NCBI GenBank assembly: GCA_004362315.1
Contig: SNWL01000003.1
Span: forward strand, 1,240,001 to 1,304,000
DNA from: Mycobacterium sp. BK086
GTDB lineage: Bacteria; Actinomycetota; Actinomycetes; Mycobacteriales; Mycobacteriaceae
DNA: 64,000 bases
Direction of reading: 5' to 3'
Position numbers and translations under genes: made by a program. Of the stretch, positions 8,122-16,411 are shown in pieces. Every line of letters starts with the position of its first letter. Within the stretch, counting starts at the first letter, position 1. The notes beneath the pieces were generated by a model. The model was not told where the DNA came from. It ran no database searches and worked only from the letters and a program-made list of their open reading frames with translations.

Positions 8122-8543
8122 GAGCGGGCAGAGTCCGTGACCAGGCACGATAGGTCGCAAGTTGTCGTGTAGGGGACGTCGTTGAGGCAGCAACTGTCGT
8201 CAGCGTTGTCGTCAAAACTGTCGTCACTCGCCTCGTAAAAGCGGTGCCACTAACGGGCCGCTCCCCATGCGGCCGTCCTGTCGCTGCGATCGGTTGTGTC
8301 AAGGGTGGCGAAGCCACGACGAAGTCGCGCCGAAGGCGCTCTTTACTCGGCCGATCAGCGGGCCAGACACTTCGGAAATGGAGGGTGGCAGCCGACCAGC
8401 TGCGCGTCGCGACCGCCGCCGGGGTCTCGTGACAACAGGCGTCTCGGCGTCGGTGGGCAAAGGTCGGCTTACGGGGCGATTGCCGCTTCAGACCGCTGCT
8501 TATGGGCCCAGAAAAACGCTGGGTGAGCTCTTAGGCTCGATTG
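8122..8543. other. Element left end, non-coding
   Basis: No credible gene. The part next to the core holds the integrase arm-type repeats listed separately. Short open frames here lack ribosome sites and recognisable content. Confidence 0.5.
8193..8226 (+). repeat. Integrase arm-type repeats, left end
   Basis: Three direct copies of a decamer: ACTGTCGTCA (8193-8202), GTTGTCGTCA (8205-8214) and ACTGTCGTCA (8217-8226), starting at exact 12-bp steps. The same decamer recurs twice with the same 12-bp step near the right core. This is the expected pattern for the N-terminal domain of a tyrosine integrase or for its excisionase. Confidence 0.7.
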
Positions 8544-8918
8544 ATGGCTTCCTCACCGCTTCCTTCCGGTGCTCGTAGCGGCCGTCCAGCCCGGTGGCGA
8601 CGTTGGATGCTCGAGGGGCTGTACAGTTTCGACCGCCGCGCAATCGCAGACTGGACAAGCCTGATGTCCAGCAACCTCCAGCGCCCTCAAGGCGCGGCGC
8701 CGACCGCGACCACCCGCTACATCGTGGACCTCATTCATTACACGACCGATCTCCGATATGCAGCACGGGTGCTGGCGGCACACGGTCATCCAGCCGGCCG
8801 CGCCTCGCTGGCCGATGCCGCGCTTGACTTCAATTCAGCATTAGATGGGCTTTGCGCCGCCCGCGACAAACTGCTGAAAGTTGTTTCCGCTGAACAGGTT
8901 ACCGACACCGACGGCTAG
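8544..8918 (+). CDS. Hypothetical protein in AICE left end
   Basis: A 124-residue protein starting at ATG 8544 (a TTG precedes it at 8541). Codon third positions are rich in G and C and the composition looks coding. A basic N-terminal part is followed by an apparently helical body rich in Ala, Leu and Arg, with a conserved-looking segment RYIVDLIHYTTDLRYAARVL. No signal peptide or membrane helix. I do not recognise the family. It stands alone between the attachment site and a TetR gene. Confidence 0.5.
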   Translation: MASSPLPSGARSGRPARWRRWMLEGLYSFDRRAIADWTSLMSSNLQRPQGAAPTATTRYIVDLIHYTTDLRYAARVLAAHGHPAGRASLADAALDFNSALDGLCAARDKLLKVVSAEQVTDTDG

Positions 8919-9136
8919 GCGAGGTCGCATCTAAGCGGCCCGTGTTACGTAGGACCACGCGACCCCCGGGAAGCGGCGGTGGCACGTTTTCGCAGTTCAG
9001 CAGCAGTTGTAATGGTTTCAGGGCAGCTCGTGACATTGACGGACGCGCACGCCGTTCGGCATCGCGCAAGCCGTTTGGCCCCAAAGTGGTCCCAGCAGAG
9101 AACGGTGCCGCGAACAACCACGCTCGTGGTCAGGCG

Positions 9137-9155
9137 GGGCCCCTCTCAGGGGCCC
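9137..9155. terminator. Hairpin upstream of the TetR gene
   Basis: GGGCCCCT (9137-9144) and AGGGGCCC (9148-9155) form a perfect 8-bp stem with a 3-nt loop, in the roughly 290-bp gap between the hypothetical gene and the TetR gene. Its place suggests a terminator for the former, but no T-tract follows. Confidence 0.4.
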
Positions 9156-9210
9156 AGGAGTGCCTTTATCTGAGACAGATTAGAAACTCTGTTGCATAGT
9201 TGATCGCGTA

Positions 9211-9861
9211 GTGCTGAGTCGTGTGCATACTGATCACGTGGCGACAAAGTCATTGCGCTGGGGCGCGTCCGCTGCGGCGGATGGGAGATCAGGGCGCGAC
9301 CGATTGCTCGACGCCGCTGAGCGCTGCCTTGAGGTGCAGGGTCTCGCAGGCACCACTATGGAGGACATCGCCAGAAATGCCGGTGTGTCACGGGCGACGG
9401 TTTACCGGTACTTCGCGAGTCGCGAGGCCGTGATCTCTGGGGTCATCATTCGCGCCACCGAAGAATACCTACGCCGGATGGAACCGCGGTTGTCCGGCCA
9501 TAGTGACTTAGGTTCTGCGATCGTTGATTTCATCGATCACACTGTGATTGCGGCCCGCCGAAGGCCCATCATCGGCGTCCTATTCGGCAGCGATCGTGAA
9601 CTCGCGGGTGTGGGCCTTGCCGAGGGAACATCGACCATGCTTTTCGAACTCGTCACCGAGTTTCTTCGGCCTCTCTTCGCGACGCACTGGAACCAGTTGG
9701 CGCCCGGGGTCTCCGTTGATGACGCCGCGGAATGGATACTTCGCACCGTGCTGAGTCTGCTCACCGTTCGTGGCCCAAGGGATCGAAGCAGAGACGGACT
9801 GCGCACCTATCTGCAACGTCTTCTTCTACCCGCAATCGTCTCTGGCCAAGACGCAACGTGA
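9211..9861 (+). CDS. TetR-family transcriptional regulator
   Basis: A 216-residue regulator. Residues about 28-75 form a TetR DNA-binding domain (RDRLLDAAERCLEVQG, then TTMEDIARNAGVSRATVYRYF), followed by a helical ligand domain. Several in-frame GTG codons (9211, 9223, 9238) could start it; the longest is given and no ribosome site decides. It is followed 58 bp later by a thioesterase and a hydrolase gene on the same strand, so it probably controls these. The ligand is unknown, presumably lipid-like or hydrophobic given the neighbours. Confidence 0.85.
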   Translation: MLSRVHTDHVATKSLRWGASAAADGRSGRDRLLDAAERCLEVQGLAGTTMEDIARNAGVSRATVYRYFASREAVISGVIIRATEEYLRRMEPRLSGHSDLGSAIVDFIDHTVIAARRRPIIGVLFGSDRELAGVGLAEGTSTMLFELVTEFLRPLFATHWNQLAPGVSVDDAAEWILRTVLSLLTVRGPRDRSRDGLRTYLQRLLLPAIVSGQDAT

Positions 9862-9919
9862 TGTAACAAGTCAGGCGTAGTGTCTCAAACACCAGCCCCC
9901 ACACCGAGGAGAGGTGAAC

Positions 9920-10363
9920 ATGTCCGCGAACTTCGCCGCATTCGACGCGCAGGTCGCCAACCAGTTAAAAGGGGCGGCGTTGACGGCCGGCGGCCTGGCT
10001 GGCTACTTAGGATTTCGTCATACCGATTTCTTAGCGGGACGCCTCGTCGTCGAGATGGACGCCCGGGACGACTTAAAGACGCCCTTCGGCTCGTTGCACG
10101 GTGGCTGTCTGTCGGCGCTCGTTGACCACTGTCTCGGCGTCGTGTTCTATCCCGTCATTCCTGCCGGATCCTGGGTTGCGACCACCGAATTCAAGCTGAA
10201 CCTACTCCGACCGGTGTCCAGCGGCACGTGCGTCGCGGTAGCCGAGATCATCTCGCTCGGGAAGAGCAGCGGTGTCGCGAGAATCGATATTACCAACGAC
10301 GGGCGGGCTGTGTGCGCTGCCCAGGGCACTGTGACTGTTGTGGGCCAGAAGGCGGCCTCGTGA
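9920..10363 (+). CDS. PaaI-type hotdog thioesterase
   Basis: A 147-residue hotdog-fold protein of the PaaI/YdiI acyl-CoA thioesterase group. The central helix region GSLHGGCLSALVDHCLG is the family signature (HGG followed by an acidic residue), and TTEFKLNLLRPV is the next core strand. The ATG at 9920 follows GAGGAGAGG at the right spacing; a GTG at 9914 is less likely. The stop overlaps the start of the hydrolase gene (TGATG), so the two are co-translated. Expected reaction: hydrolysis of an acyl- or aryl-CoA thioester. A second, different hotdog gene lies at 20248. Confidence 0.85.
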   Translation: MSANFAAFDAQVANQLKGAALTAGGLAGYLGFRHTDFLAGRLVVEMDARDDLKTPFGSLHGGCLSALVDHCLGVVFYPVIPAGSWVATTEFKLNLLRPVSSGTCVAVAEIISLGKSSGVARIDITNDGRAVCAAQGTVTVVGQKAAS

Positions 10364-11277
10364 TGTCCCCCGGGCTCGGCAGGCGGCGCAGGGTAAGACC
10401 TGTCCTCCAGCGAGTGCCCACCACCGACGGAGTCTCCTTGGCGGTCGACCTGTATCCGTGCGCGAAGCCGCGGGCAGCCGTATTGCTGCTACACGGAGGA
10501 GGCCAAAGCCGTCATGCGTGGGATGCGACAGCGCAGCGCTTACACGCACGCGGCTACCTCGCGGCGGCCTACGATGCGCGCGGACACGGGGATAGTGACT
10601 GGGACCCGGATGGCCGCTATGACCTTGATCGACTCGGCGGCGACCTGCTCGCGGTGCGTTCGCACGCGGCAGGTGGGCACCCTGTTGTGGCCATTGGAGC
10701 TTCCCTCGGCGGTCTGACGATCCTGGGCACTCACCTACTCGCATCACCTGACCTGTGGGACGCCGTGGTGCTGGTGGACATCACTCCACGCATGGAGATG
10801 CAGGGCGCACGGCGCGTCGTCGCATTCATGGCGGCGCACCCCGACGGTTTCGCCGATCTTGAGTCTGCCGCCGAGGTTATCGCCGCGTACAACCCACACA
10901 GATCGAAGCCAAGCAGCCTCGACGGACTACGGAAGGTCTTGCAGCAGCGCGCCGACGACCGTTGGGTATGGCGGTGGGATCCGGCCTTTGTGGCGTCGAA
11001 TTTTGGCTTCCTGCAAGGTAATCCAGATGAGGGCGCAGCGGAGTTCGACCGGATGAGCATGGTGTTGATCGACGGCGCACGGCAGGTATCTGCTCCTACG
11101 CTTCTTGTGCGGGGGCTGTTGTCGGACGTGGTGTCGGAGGAGACAGTGAACGACTTCGTCGACCTCGTGCCGCACGCGCGCACGGTGGACGTGACCGACG
11201 CTGGTCACATGATCGCTGGAGACGACAACGACGCGTTCTCCGAAGCCGTCATCGATTTCCTCGACGAGGTTGTCTAA
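10363..11277 (+). CDS. Alpha/beta-hydrolase
   Basis: A 304-residue alpha/beta-hydrolase starting at the ATG inside TGATG, overlapping the thioesterase stop by one base. LLLHGGGQSRHAW is the oxyanion-hole region, YDARGHGDS follows, GASLGG holds the nucleophilic serine, and DAGHMIAGDDND near the C-terminus holds the catalytic histidine. The acid is probably in the LLVRGLLSDVVSE segment. No signal peptide, so cytoplasmic. Coupling to a thioesterase suggests processing of an ester, a ring-cleavage product or a CoA-linked intermediate; the substrate cannot be assigned. Confidence 0.85.
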   Translation: MSPGLGRRRRVRPVLQRVPTTDGVSLAVDLYPCAKPRAAVLLLHGGGQSRHAWDATAQRLHARGYLAAAYDARGHGDSDWDPDGRYDLDRLGGDLLAVRSHAAGGHPVVAIGASLGGLTILGTHLLASPDLWDAVVLVDITPRMEMQGARRVVAFMAAHPDGFADLESAAEVIAAYNPHRSKPSSLDGLRKVLQQRADDRWVWRWDPAFVASNFGFLQGNPDEGAAEFDRMSMVLIDGARQVSAPTLLVRGLLSDVVSEETVNDFVDLVPHARTVDVTDAGHMIAGDDNDAFSEAVIDFLDEVV

Positions 11278-11283
11278 ATCGAG

Positions 11284-11589
11284 CTAGAGGGAGAGCTTGT
11301 CCCGGGCACGTTCAAGCTCGGCCGGGTCGTGGCATGCAGTCACCAGGACACGCGACGCCCAGGGGCGCGTGCTGATGTAAGCGACGGTCGGCCAGGTCAC
11401 GAGAATGCCGAACGCCAATAGCGCGGTCGCTGCGGGATCCGACAAGGAACGCACCCCTTGACGAATGGTCCCCAACGACTCGTTTGCTCGAAGTTGCCCG
11501 CCGTGCCCGTCGCAGCAAAATGCACAGCACCACCGCCGCACCCACGAGCTGCAAAATAGGACCTTCTGGTATCGCTCCGATACTAGCAG
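11284..11589 (-). pseudogene. Possible frameshifted small membrane protein
   Basis: On the minus strand one frame encodes a hydrophobic stretch followed by basic residues (GPILQLVGAAVVLCILLRR), and a different frame downstream encodes a second hydrophobic stretch (ATALLAFGILVTWPTVAYI) and a charged tail ending at 11284. Joined by one frame change they would form a two-helix membrane protein of about 85-100 residues. No clear start codon or ribosome site was found, so this may also be chance. Low confidence. Confidence 0.22.
11568..11584. promoter_or_regulatory. Operator-like palindrome, copy 1
   Basis: GGTATCGCTCCGATACT contains GTATCG/CGATAC arms around CTC. Its reverse complement matches the site at 12131-12147 at 15 of 17 bases. 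It lies about 50 bp upstream of the 11633 gene. A second inverted repeat, CAACAC/GTGTTG (11601-11618), lies between it and that start. The binding protein is likely one of the TetR or AraC regulators on this element. Confidence 0.5.
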
Positions 11590-11632
11590 TACCATAAATA
11601 CAACACATCGGAGTGTTGAACAGGAGACCGAC

Positions 11633-12055
11633 ATGCATACGCAGTGGATCGAACAGCGCACCGTCCAGCGAGTTTCGTTGCGAGAAGGCCTGGTTCTGAG
11701 TCTCGACGACTACAACGAACTCGTCATCGCGCGGCCCATGAGGCTGACCTTGCCGGCGATCGGGTCGCATCCGTCCGAAGAAGTGCTTATCGATCCCGCC
11801 CGGGTGTCGGCTCAGGAGCGTCCACTACTCGATTTGGCCGGCGCAGTGTGCACACGGGCCTGGTGCGATGACGAGGGGGCGCTGCATTTGGGCTTCTCCC
11901 GCGGGCATTGCATCGATGTCGATCCCGACAGCCACGAGACGGCGTGGGAGCTGTACGGCAAACGGCATGGCTACATGGCTTGCCTCCCGCATGGACGTGT
12001 GCGCGTCGTTCGCCATGACCTGGTCGATGACGAAACTGACGGTGCTGCAAATTGA
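11633..12055 (+). CDS. DUF6188-like small protein
   Basis: A 140-residue protein. The frame is open further upstream, but the ATG at 11633 has an AGGAG ribosome site at suitable spacing. The N-terminal MHTQWIEQRTVQRV followed by alternating beta-type segments, the QERPLLDLAG segment and the C-terminal ETAWELYGKRHGYMACLP resemble the small actinobacterial DUF6188 group (from memory). No signal peptide. It precedes the MmpL gene by about 120 bp and shares an operator-like sequence with it, so the two are probably co-regulated. Biochemical role unknown. Confidence 0.6.
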   Translation: MHTQWIEQRTVQRVSLREGLVLSLDDYNELVIARPMRLTLPAIGSHPSEEVLIDPARVSAQERPLLDLAGAVCTRAWCDDEGALHLGFSRGHCIDVDPDSHETAWELYGKRHGYMACLPHGRVRVVRHDLVDDETDGAAN

Positions 12056-12130
12056 TTCGATGATTCGGAGCCGGGTTGCCGAGATAGCCGCCGTTTGCCC
12101 GGGGGTCGCGCGGGCAAATAGGAAACCGTT

Positions 12131-12151
12131 AGTATCGGTGCTATACCGATA
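12131..12151. promoter_or_regulatory. Operator-like palindrome, copy 2 (mmpL promoter)
   Basis: TATCGGT (12133-12139) and ACCGATA (12145-12151) form a perfect 7-bp inverted repeat around GCTAT. Bases 12131-12147 match the reverse complement of 11568-11584 at 15 of 17 positions. The site is 26 bp before the chosen MmpL start, a position from which a repressor would block transcription. Confidence 0.55.
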
Positions 12152-12176
12152 GTTCCACTCTTGAGGGGGCGTGACG

Positions 12177-15100
12177 GTGGCTGATGATGTCCACGGTGTC
12201 GGGACCGTTTCTCGACGCGTCCGTCTTGCCGACCCCGCAGCGTCGCCGGAATACAGTGCGCGGCTGGCCAGGCTTGCCGCCTTCACGGTTCACCACAAGG
12301 CGCTCGTGATCGGTGGGTGGCTCGCCATTGCAGTGGTGCTAGCGCTGTTGTTCCCACAGCTCGAAACCGTTGTGCGGCGACAGTCGGTCGACCTCATTCC
12401 CCGGGACGTGCCGTCATTTCAGACTGTTGACCGCATGAGCGCTGCGTTCGGCGAGCAAGGGTCGAAGACGATGCTGTTCGTCGCCATGGAAAGCCCCGCT
12501 GGGCTGACGCAGCAGGCGCGGGATCGATACTCGAGGCTCGTCGAGCGCCTTCGAGCCGATCACGCCCACGTGCTGCTGGTGCAGGACTTGCTGGCCGATC
12601 CCGTGATGAAGGCACAAGCCGTCAGCGCAGACGGCAAAGCGTGGTTCCTACCGGTGGGGGTGGCCGGGACTCTGGGTGATCCCACTGCAGCGGAATCGGT
12701 GCAGGCAGTCCGCGCCACCGCCCAACGCGCCTTCGACGGGTCGGACATCACCGTCCGCGTGACCGGTCCCCCGGCAACCTTCAGTGACCAAATCGCTTCT
12801 GCCGAACACGATTTGCTGTTCATCTCGATCGCAACGGCCGGGTTGATCGCGTTGATCCTGCTGATGGTCTACCGGTCGTTGTTTACCGCGTTATTGCCCT
12901 TGCTAGTCATCGGGCTGAGTCTGGCCGTCGGCCGTGGTGTCTTGTCCGCATTCGGGCAGCTGGGCATGCCGGTTTCGCAGTTCACCGTGGCATTCATGAC
13001 CGCGATCCTTCTCGGCGCAGGAACCGATTACACAGTCTTTTTGATCAGCCGGTACCACGAACAGCGGCGCGCCGGTACCCCTGCCGATCTCGCTGTCATT
13101 CACGCGACGGCCAGCATCGGACGAGTGATCTTCGCGTCGGCAGCTACTGTCGCCCTGGCTTTTCTGGCCATGGTCTTCGCCACGCTGAGCGTGTTCGCCG
13201 GATTGGGACCAGCGTGCGCGGTTGCCGTACTTGTGGGCTTCCTGGCTACGGTGACACTGTTGCCGCCAGTGTTGGCGTTGGCGGCCCGACGCGGTATCGG
13301 TGAACCCAAGCCCGACCGCACCCGCCGGTACTGGAACAGCGTCGCTGTGGCGGTCGTGCGTCACCCTCGGCCGTTGCTCGTTGCTAGCTTGATGATCCTC
13401 CTGGCTCTTTCCGGTGCAGCTGCCACGATGAAGATCAGCTACGACGACCGAAAAGGACAACCTCCCACCACGGCTAGCAATGAGGGCTACCAGCTCCTCG
13501 ACCGACACTTTCGCAAAGACGTCGTCATCACCGAGTTCCTAGTGGTCGAAAACCCCGTCGACATGCGCACCGGGAAAGGGCTGGCCGACCTCGACGAAAT
13601 GGCATCGCGCATCTCCCAGATCCCCGGCGTGGTCAAGATATCCGGAGTCACCCGTCCGGCAGGCACCCGCCTTGACCAAGCGCAATTATCGTGGCAGAAC
13701 AGGCAAATCGGCGACAAGATGGCCGGTGCCGTCGCCGATGGCAATTCCCGCCGCGATGACCTCGCCAAGCTCACCGATGGAGCCAACCAACTGGCCAACG
13801 GACTCGCGCAGCTCGACACATCTGTACGGACCGCACTGAAACCATTAGGCCCAGTGCTCACCCAAGCACAGTCCGCCGGCCAGGACTTCCAACGGTTTGC
13901 CCCACTTCTGCACCAACTCTCAGCGACCAGCCCCAGTATCGACAACGCAATACAAGCCGGCCCAGGCATCCGCCCGCTGGCCGAACGCACACAAGGCGCC
14001 ATCGACACCCTGAACCCGCTCGTCGACCTGCTCAATGGGTCACCCTGGTGCGTCACAACTCCCCAATGCGCTCAAATCCGCGACCAGGTCCAGATCCTGG
14101 TTGCTCTGAGAAACAACGGATTCTTCTCCCAGGTCGCCGCGCTGGGTGACCGCTACGACCCCGCCACCAACGCCACCGTAACCGGCACCATCGCCGACGT
14201 TCAGACTGCCGTCAATGCCATGAACAAGGCATTCGGCGCGCTGGGAAAGCCCGCCGATCTCGCGGCCAACATCACCCGGCTACAAGACGGCATCAGCCAG
14301 CTCGCCTCCGGTTCCCGCGCGCTGGCCGATGGGGTAAAGACGCTGGCGGACAGCAATATTGAGATGCTATCCGGTATGAGCCAAATCGCCACCCAGCTTC
14401 AGAACTCGTCTCGCGCGTCCGCGGGTTCGGATGCCGCGTCCGGCTTCTACCTGCCCGCAGACGCCTTTGCGAACCGCCAATTCGCCGACGTCGCAAAGCA
14501 GTTCCTGTCACCCGATGGGAAAACGGCGCGATTCGCAGTGGAGACCAGCAACGATCCCTACAGCGTCGAAGCGATGGACCTTGCCCGCCAGATGACCCAA
14601 GTCGCCGATGGAGCCAGGCCGAACACCTCGCTGGCGAACGCCACGATCTCTGTCGCCGGCTTCCCCGCGGTCAATTCTGATATCCAGCGTCTGCTCTCGT
14701 CCGACTTCATCCAACTTGCCATCGCCACCCTGGTCATCGTTGGACTCATCCTGGTGGTGCTACTGCGCGCGCTCGTGGCACCGCTGTATCTCCTTGGCAC
14801 CGTGGTGCTGAACTACCTCGCCTCACTCGGCATCGGAGTCATCGTTTTCCAATGGATACTCGGTCATGAAATCGCCTGGCCTGTACCGCTATTAGCCTTC
14901 ATCATTCTGGTGGCAGTCGGTGCCGACTACAACATGTTACTGGTATCGCGACTGCGGGAGGAGAGCGGCAGCAATCTGCGTATCGGCGTTCTACGGACGG
15001 TCGCCACCACAGGCTCGGTCATCACCTCCGCCGGCCTGATCTTCGCCGCGAGCATGTTCGGCTTGATGATCGGCTCGGTCGCGATCATGATCGAGACCGG

Positions 15101-15272
15101 CCTCATCATTGGCTGCGGACTGCTGTTGGATACTTTCCTGGTCCGGACGCTGACCGTACCCGCCATCGCTACTTTGCTGCGCGAACGGAGCTGGTGGCCA
15201 CAACGTCTCGCCACTAGACCAAGGACTGCGGCACCGTCGCGATACCGCCCGACAGTCGACGTCGGCGCGTGA
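12177..15272 (+). CDS. MmpL-family RND transporter
   Basis: A large inner-membrane protein of about 1031 residues. GTG 12177 is favoured because AGGGGG ends 7 nt upstream; GTG 12171 would leave only one base of spacing. An N-terminal helix is followed by an extracytoplasmic domain, five or six helices, a second long extracytoplasmic domain (about 420-830, with coiled-coil-like Leu/Ala/Gln stretches), and a C-terminal membrane bundle. GAGTDYTVFLISRYHEQ and VGADYNMLLVSRLREE carry the paired Asp-Tyr residues thought to relay protons in MmpL proteins. Such proteins export lipids, siderophores or drugs. No MmpS partner is adjacent. Being on a conjugative element is notable; the substrate may be made or altered by the neighbouring enzymes. 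Confidence 0.9.
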   Translation: MADDVHGVGTVSRRVRLADPAASPEYSARLARLAAFTVHHKALVIGGWLAIAVVLALLFPQLETVVRRQSVDLIPRDVPSFQTVDRMSAAFGEQGSKTMLFVAMESPAGLTQQARDRYSRLVERLRADHAHVLLVQDLLADPVMKAQAVSADGKAWFLPVGVAGTLGDPTAAESVQAVRATAQRAFDGSDITVRVTGPPATFSDQIASAEHDLLFISIATAGLIALILLMVYRSLFTALLPLLVIGLSLAVGRGVLSAFGQLGMPVSQFTVAFMTAILLGAGTDYTVFLISRYHEQRRAGTPADLAVIHATASIGRVIFASAATVALAFLAMVFATLSVFAGLGPACAVAVLVGFLATVTLLPPVLALAARRGIGEPKPDRTRRYWNSVAVAVVRHPRPLLVASLMILLALSGAAATMKISYDDRKGQPPTTASNEGYQLLDRHFRKDVVITEFLVVENPVDMRTGKGLADLDEMASRISQIPGVVKISGVTRPAGTRLDQAQLSWQNRQIGDKMAGAVADGNSRRDDLAKLTDGANQLANGLAQLDTSVRTALKPLGPVLTQAQSAGQDFQRFAPLLHQLSATSPSIDNAIQAGPGIRPLAERTQGAIDTLNPLVDLLNGSPWCVTTPQCAQIRDQVQILVALRNNGFFSQVAALGDRYDPATNATVTGTIADVQTAVNAMNKAFGALGKPADLAANITRLQDGISQLASGSRALADGVKTLADSNIEMLSGMSQIATQLQNSSRASAGSDAASGFYLPADAFANRQFADVAKQFLSPDGKTARFAVETSNDPYSVEAMDLARQMTQVADGARPNTSLANATISVAGFPAVNSDIQRLLSSDFIQLAIATLVIVGLILVVLLRALVAPLYLLGTVVLNYLASLGIGVIVFQWILGHEIAWPVPLLAFIILVAVGADYNMLLVSRLREESGSNLRIGVLRTVATTGSVITSAGLIFAASMFGLMIGSVAIMIETGLIIGCGLLLDTFLVRTLTVPAIATLLRERSWWPQRLATRPRTAAPSRYRPTVDVGA

Positions 15273-15292
15273 GCATGCAGCTTGCCCTCACA

Positions 15293-16339
15293 TCACGTTT
15301 GAGCCGTTGACCGCCCACGGCGCTTGGACTCACTGGGTGGGCGCCCATTCCACCGAATATGGGCTCGAGTGAATGCGGCCGTCTCCGAATAGCCAAGTCG
15401 GCGTGCAGTTTCCTCGACAGTGAGTCCCGAACTCAACAGCTCGGCGGCCAGCGCTGCGCGAACCTCGTCTGCGAGTGCGCGGTAGCTGGTTCCCTCTCCC
15501 GCCAAGTGACGGTGCAACGTGCGATCGGTGATGCAGAGTTCCCTCGCGATGGTCGCCATGGATGGGATCTGGGTCGAATCTTGGATCATCCGCATCCGCA
15601 CCCAGGCTGATATGCCACGACGGGTTCGTCGACGGTTCAATAACTCCTCGCACTGGCGGATACAGATCGCCGCAGTCTGGGGATCTGGCGCGGGCATCGG
15701 TTGGCTCACCAGATCAGCGGGGACAATCAGGGCGTTGCGCACCGCGTTCTCCACAGTGACCGTCACGTTGTCGATCTCCACCAGACTTGCCGGCAGCTGC
15801 AGATCCGCCACCTCCAGTCGCATCGCGATCGGCGCGTCAACGCCACGCATGAGCGGCGGCAAGATCTGCAGGAACATTGCAAAATCGCGTTCGAGCAGAA
15901 ACCTCCGCACATCGGGAGGAACCTGGGCGTTATCAAGACCGATGACCGCTTCGGTGTTGTTGAGTTCTGGTGCGGCCAGACTCAGGTAGACGGTACTGAG
16001 TGCGGCGTACCGGCAGGCGACGTCTATCGCGTCCCCAACGGTTGGACTCGAAATCAGTGCATAACCCAGAATGCCCATGTCGGCGAAGGTGTAGCGCGCA
16101 CCGGTTTCCGTACCCAGTCCCGGTTGATCGCCGAGTCGGCCGATCAGGTTGCGAATCATCGTCAGTTCCTGACTCGCATGCATCTCGCTGGTCGGGTCCC
16201 TCAACCCCTGCGACGTGAGTCCTGTTCCAGACAAACAGATTTCAGGATTGAGGCCGTGGTGTACCGCGGTCTCCAAGATGTGTCGACCCGGCGCCGAGGA
16301 GCGCGCCACGTCCCACACCGGGGCCATCGGACTAGGCAT
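15293..16339 (-). CDS. AraC-family transcriptional regulator
   Basis: About 348 residues from the ATG at 16339 (an in-frame ATG at 16327 is an alternative; the frame also extends upstream to 16408, almost to the P450 start). The N-terminal 200 residues match the arabinose-binding-like domain of OruR/ArgR-type AraC proteins. The C-terminal 90 residues hold two helix-turn-helix units: PSMATIARELCITDRTLHRHL and VEETARRLGYSETAAFTRA, followed by GRPPSE. It is divergent from the P450 gene with a 72-bp gap that contains repeated TGTCTG words, so it probably regulates the P450 and possibly itself. Confidence 0.85.
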   Translation of the reverse strand: MPSPMAPVWDVARSSAPGRHILETAVHHGLNPEICLSGTGLTSQGLRDPTSEMHASQELTMIRNLIGRLGDQPGLGTETGARYTFADMGILGYALISSPTVGDAIDVACRYAALSTVYLSLAAPELNNTEAVIGLDNAQVPPDVRRFLLERDFAMFLQILPPLMRGVDAPIAMRLEVADLQLPASLVEIDNVTVTVENAVRNALIVPADLVSQPMPAPDPQTAAICIRQCEELLNRRRTRRGISAWVRMRMIQDSTQIPSMATIARELCITDRTLHRHLAGEGTSYRALADEVRAALAAELLSSGLTVEETARRLGYSETAAFTRAHIRWNGRPPSESKRRGRSTAQT

Positions 16340-16411
16340 GTGTCTGAAAATATCAAATGTCTGTCTGATTCTGTCATTATCGAGCCATTGCGACCGGCCT
16401 AACGTCATGTT

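Noticed and set aside
8090..8122. A second tRNA gene at the left end
   Set aside because: Only the 3' half is present; acceptor 5' side, D-arm and half of the anticodon stem are missing, so it is the attL fragment.
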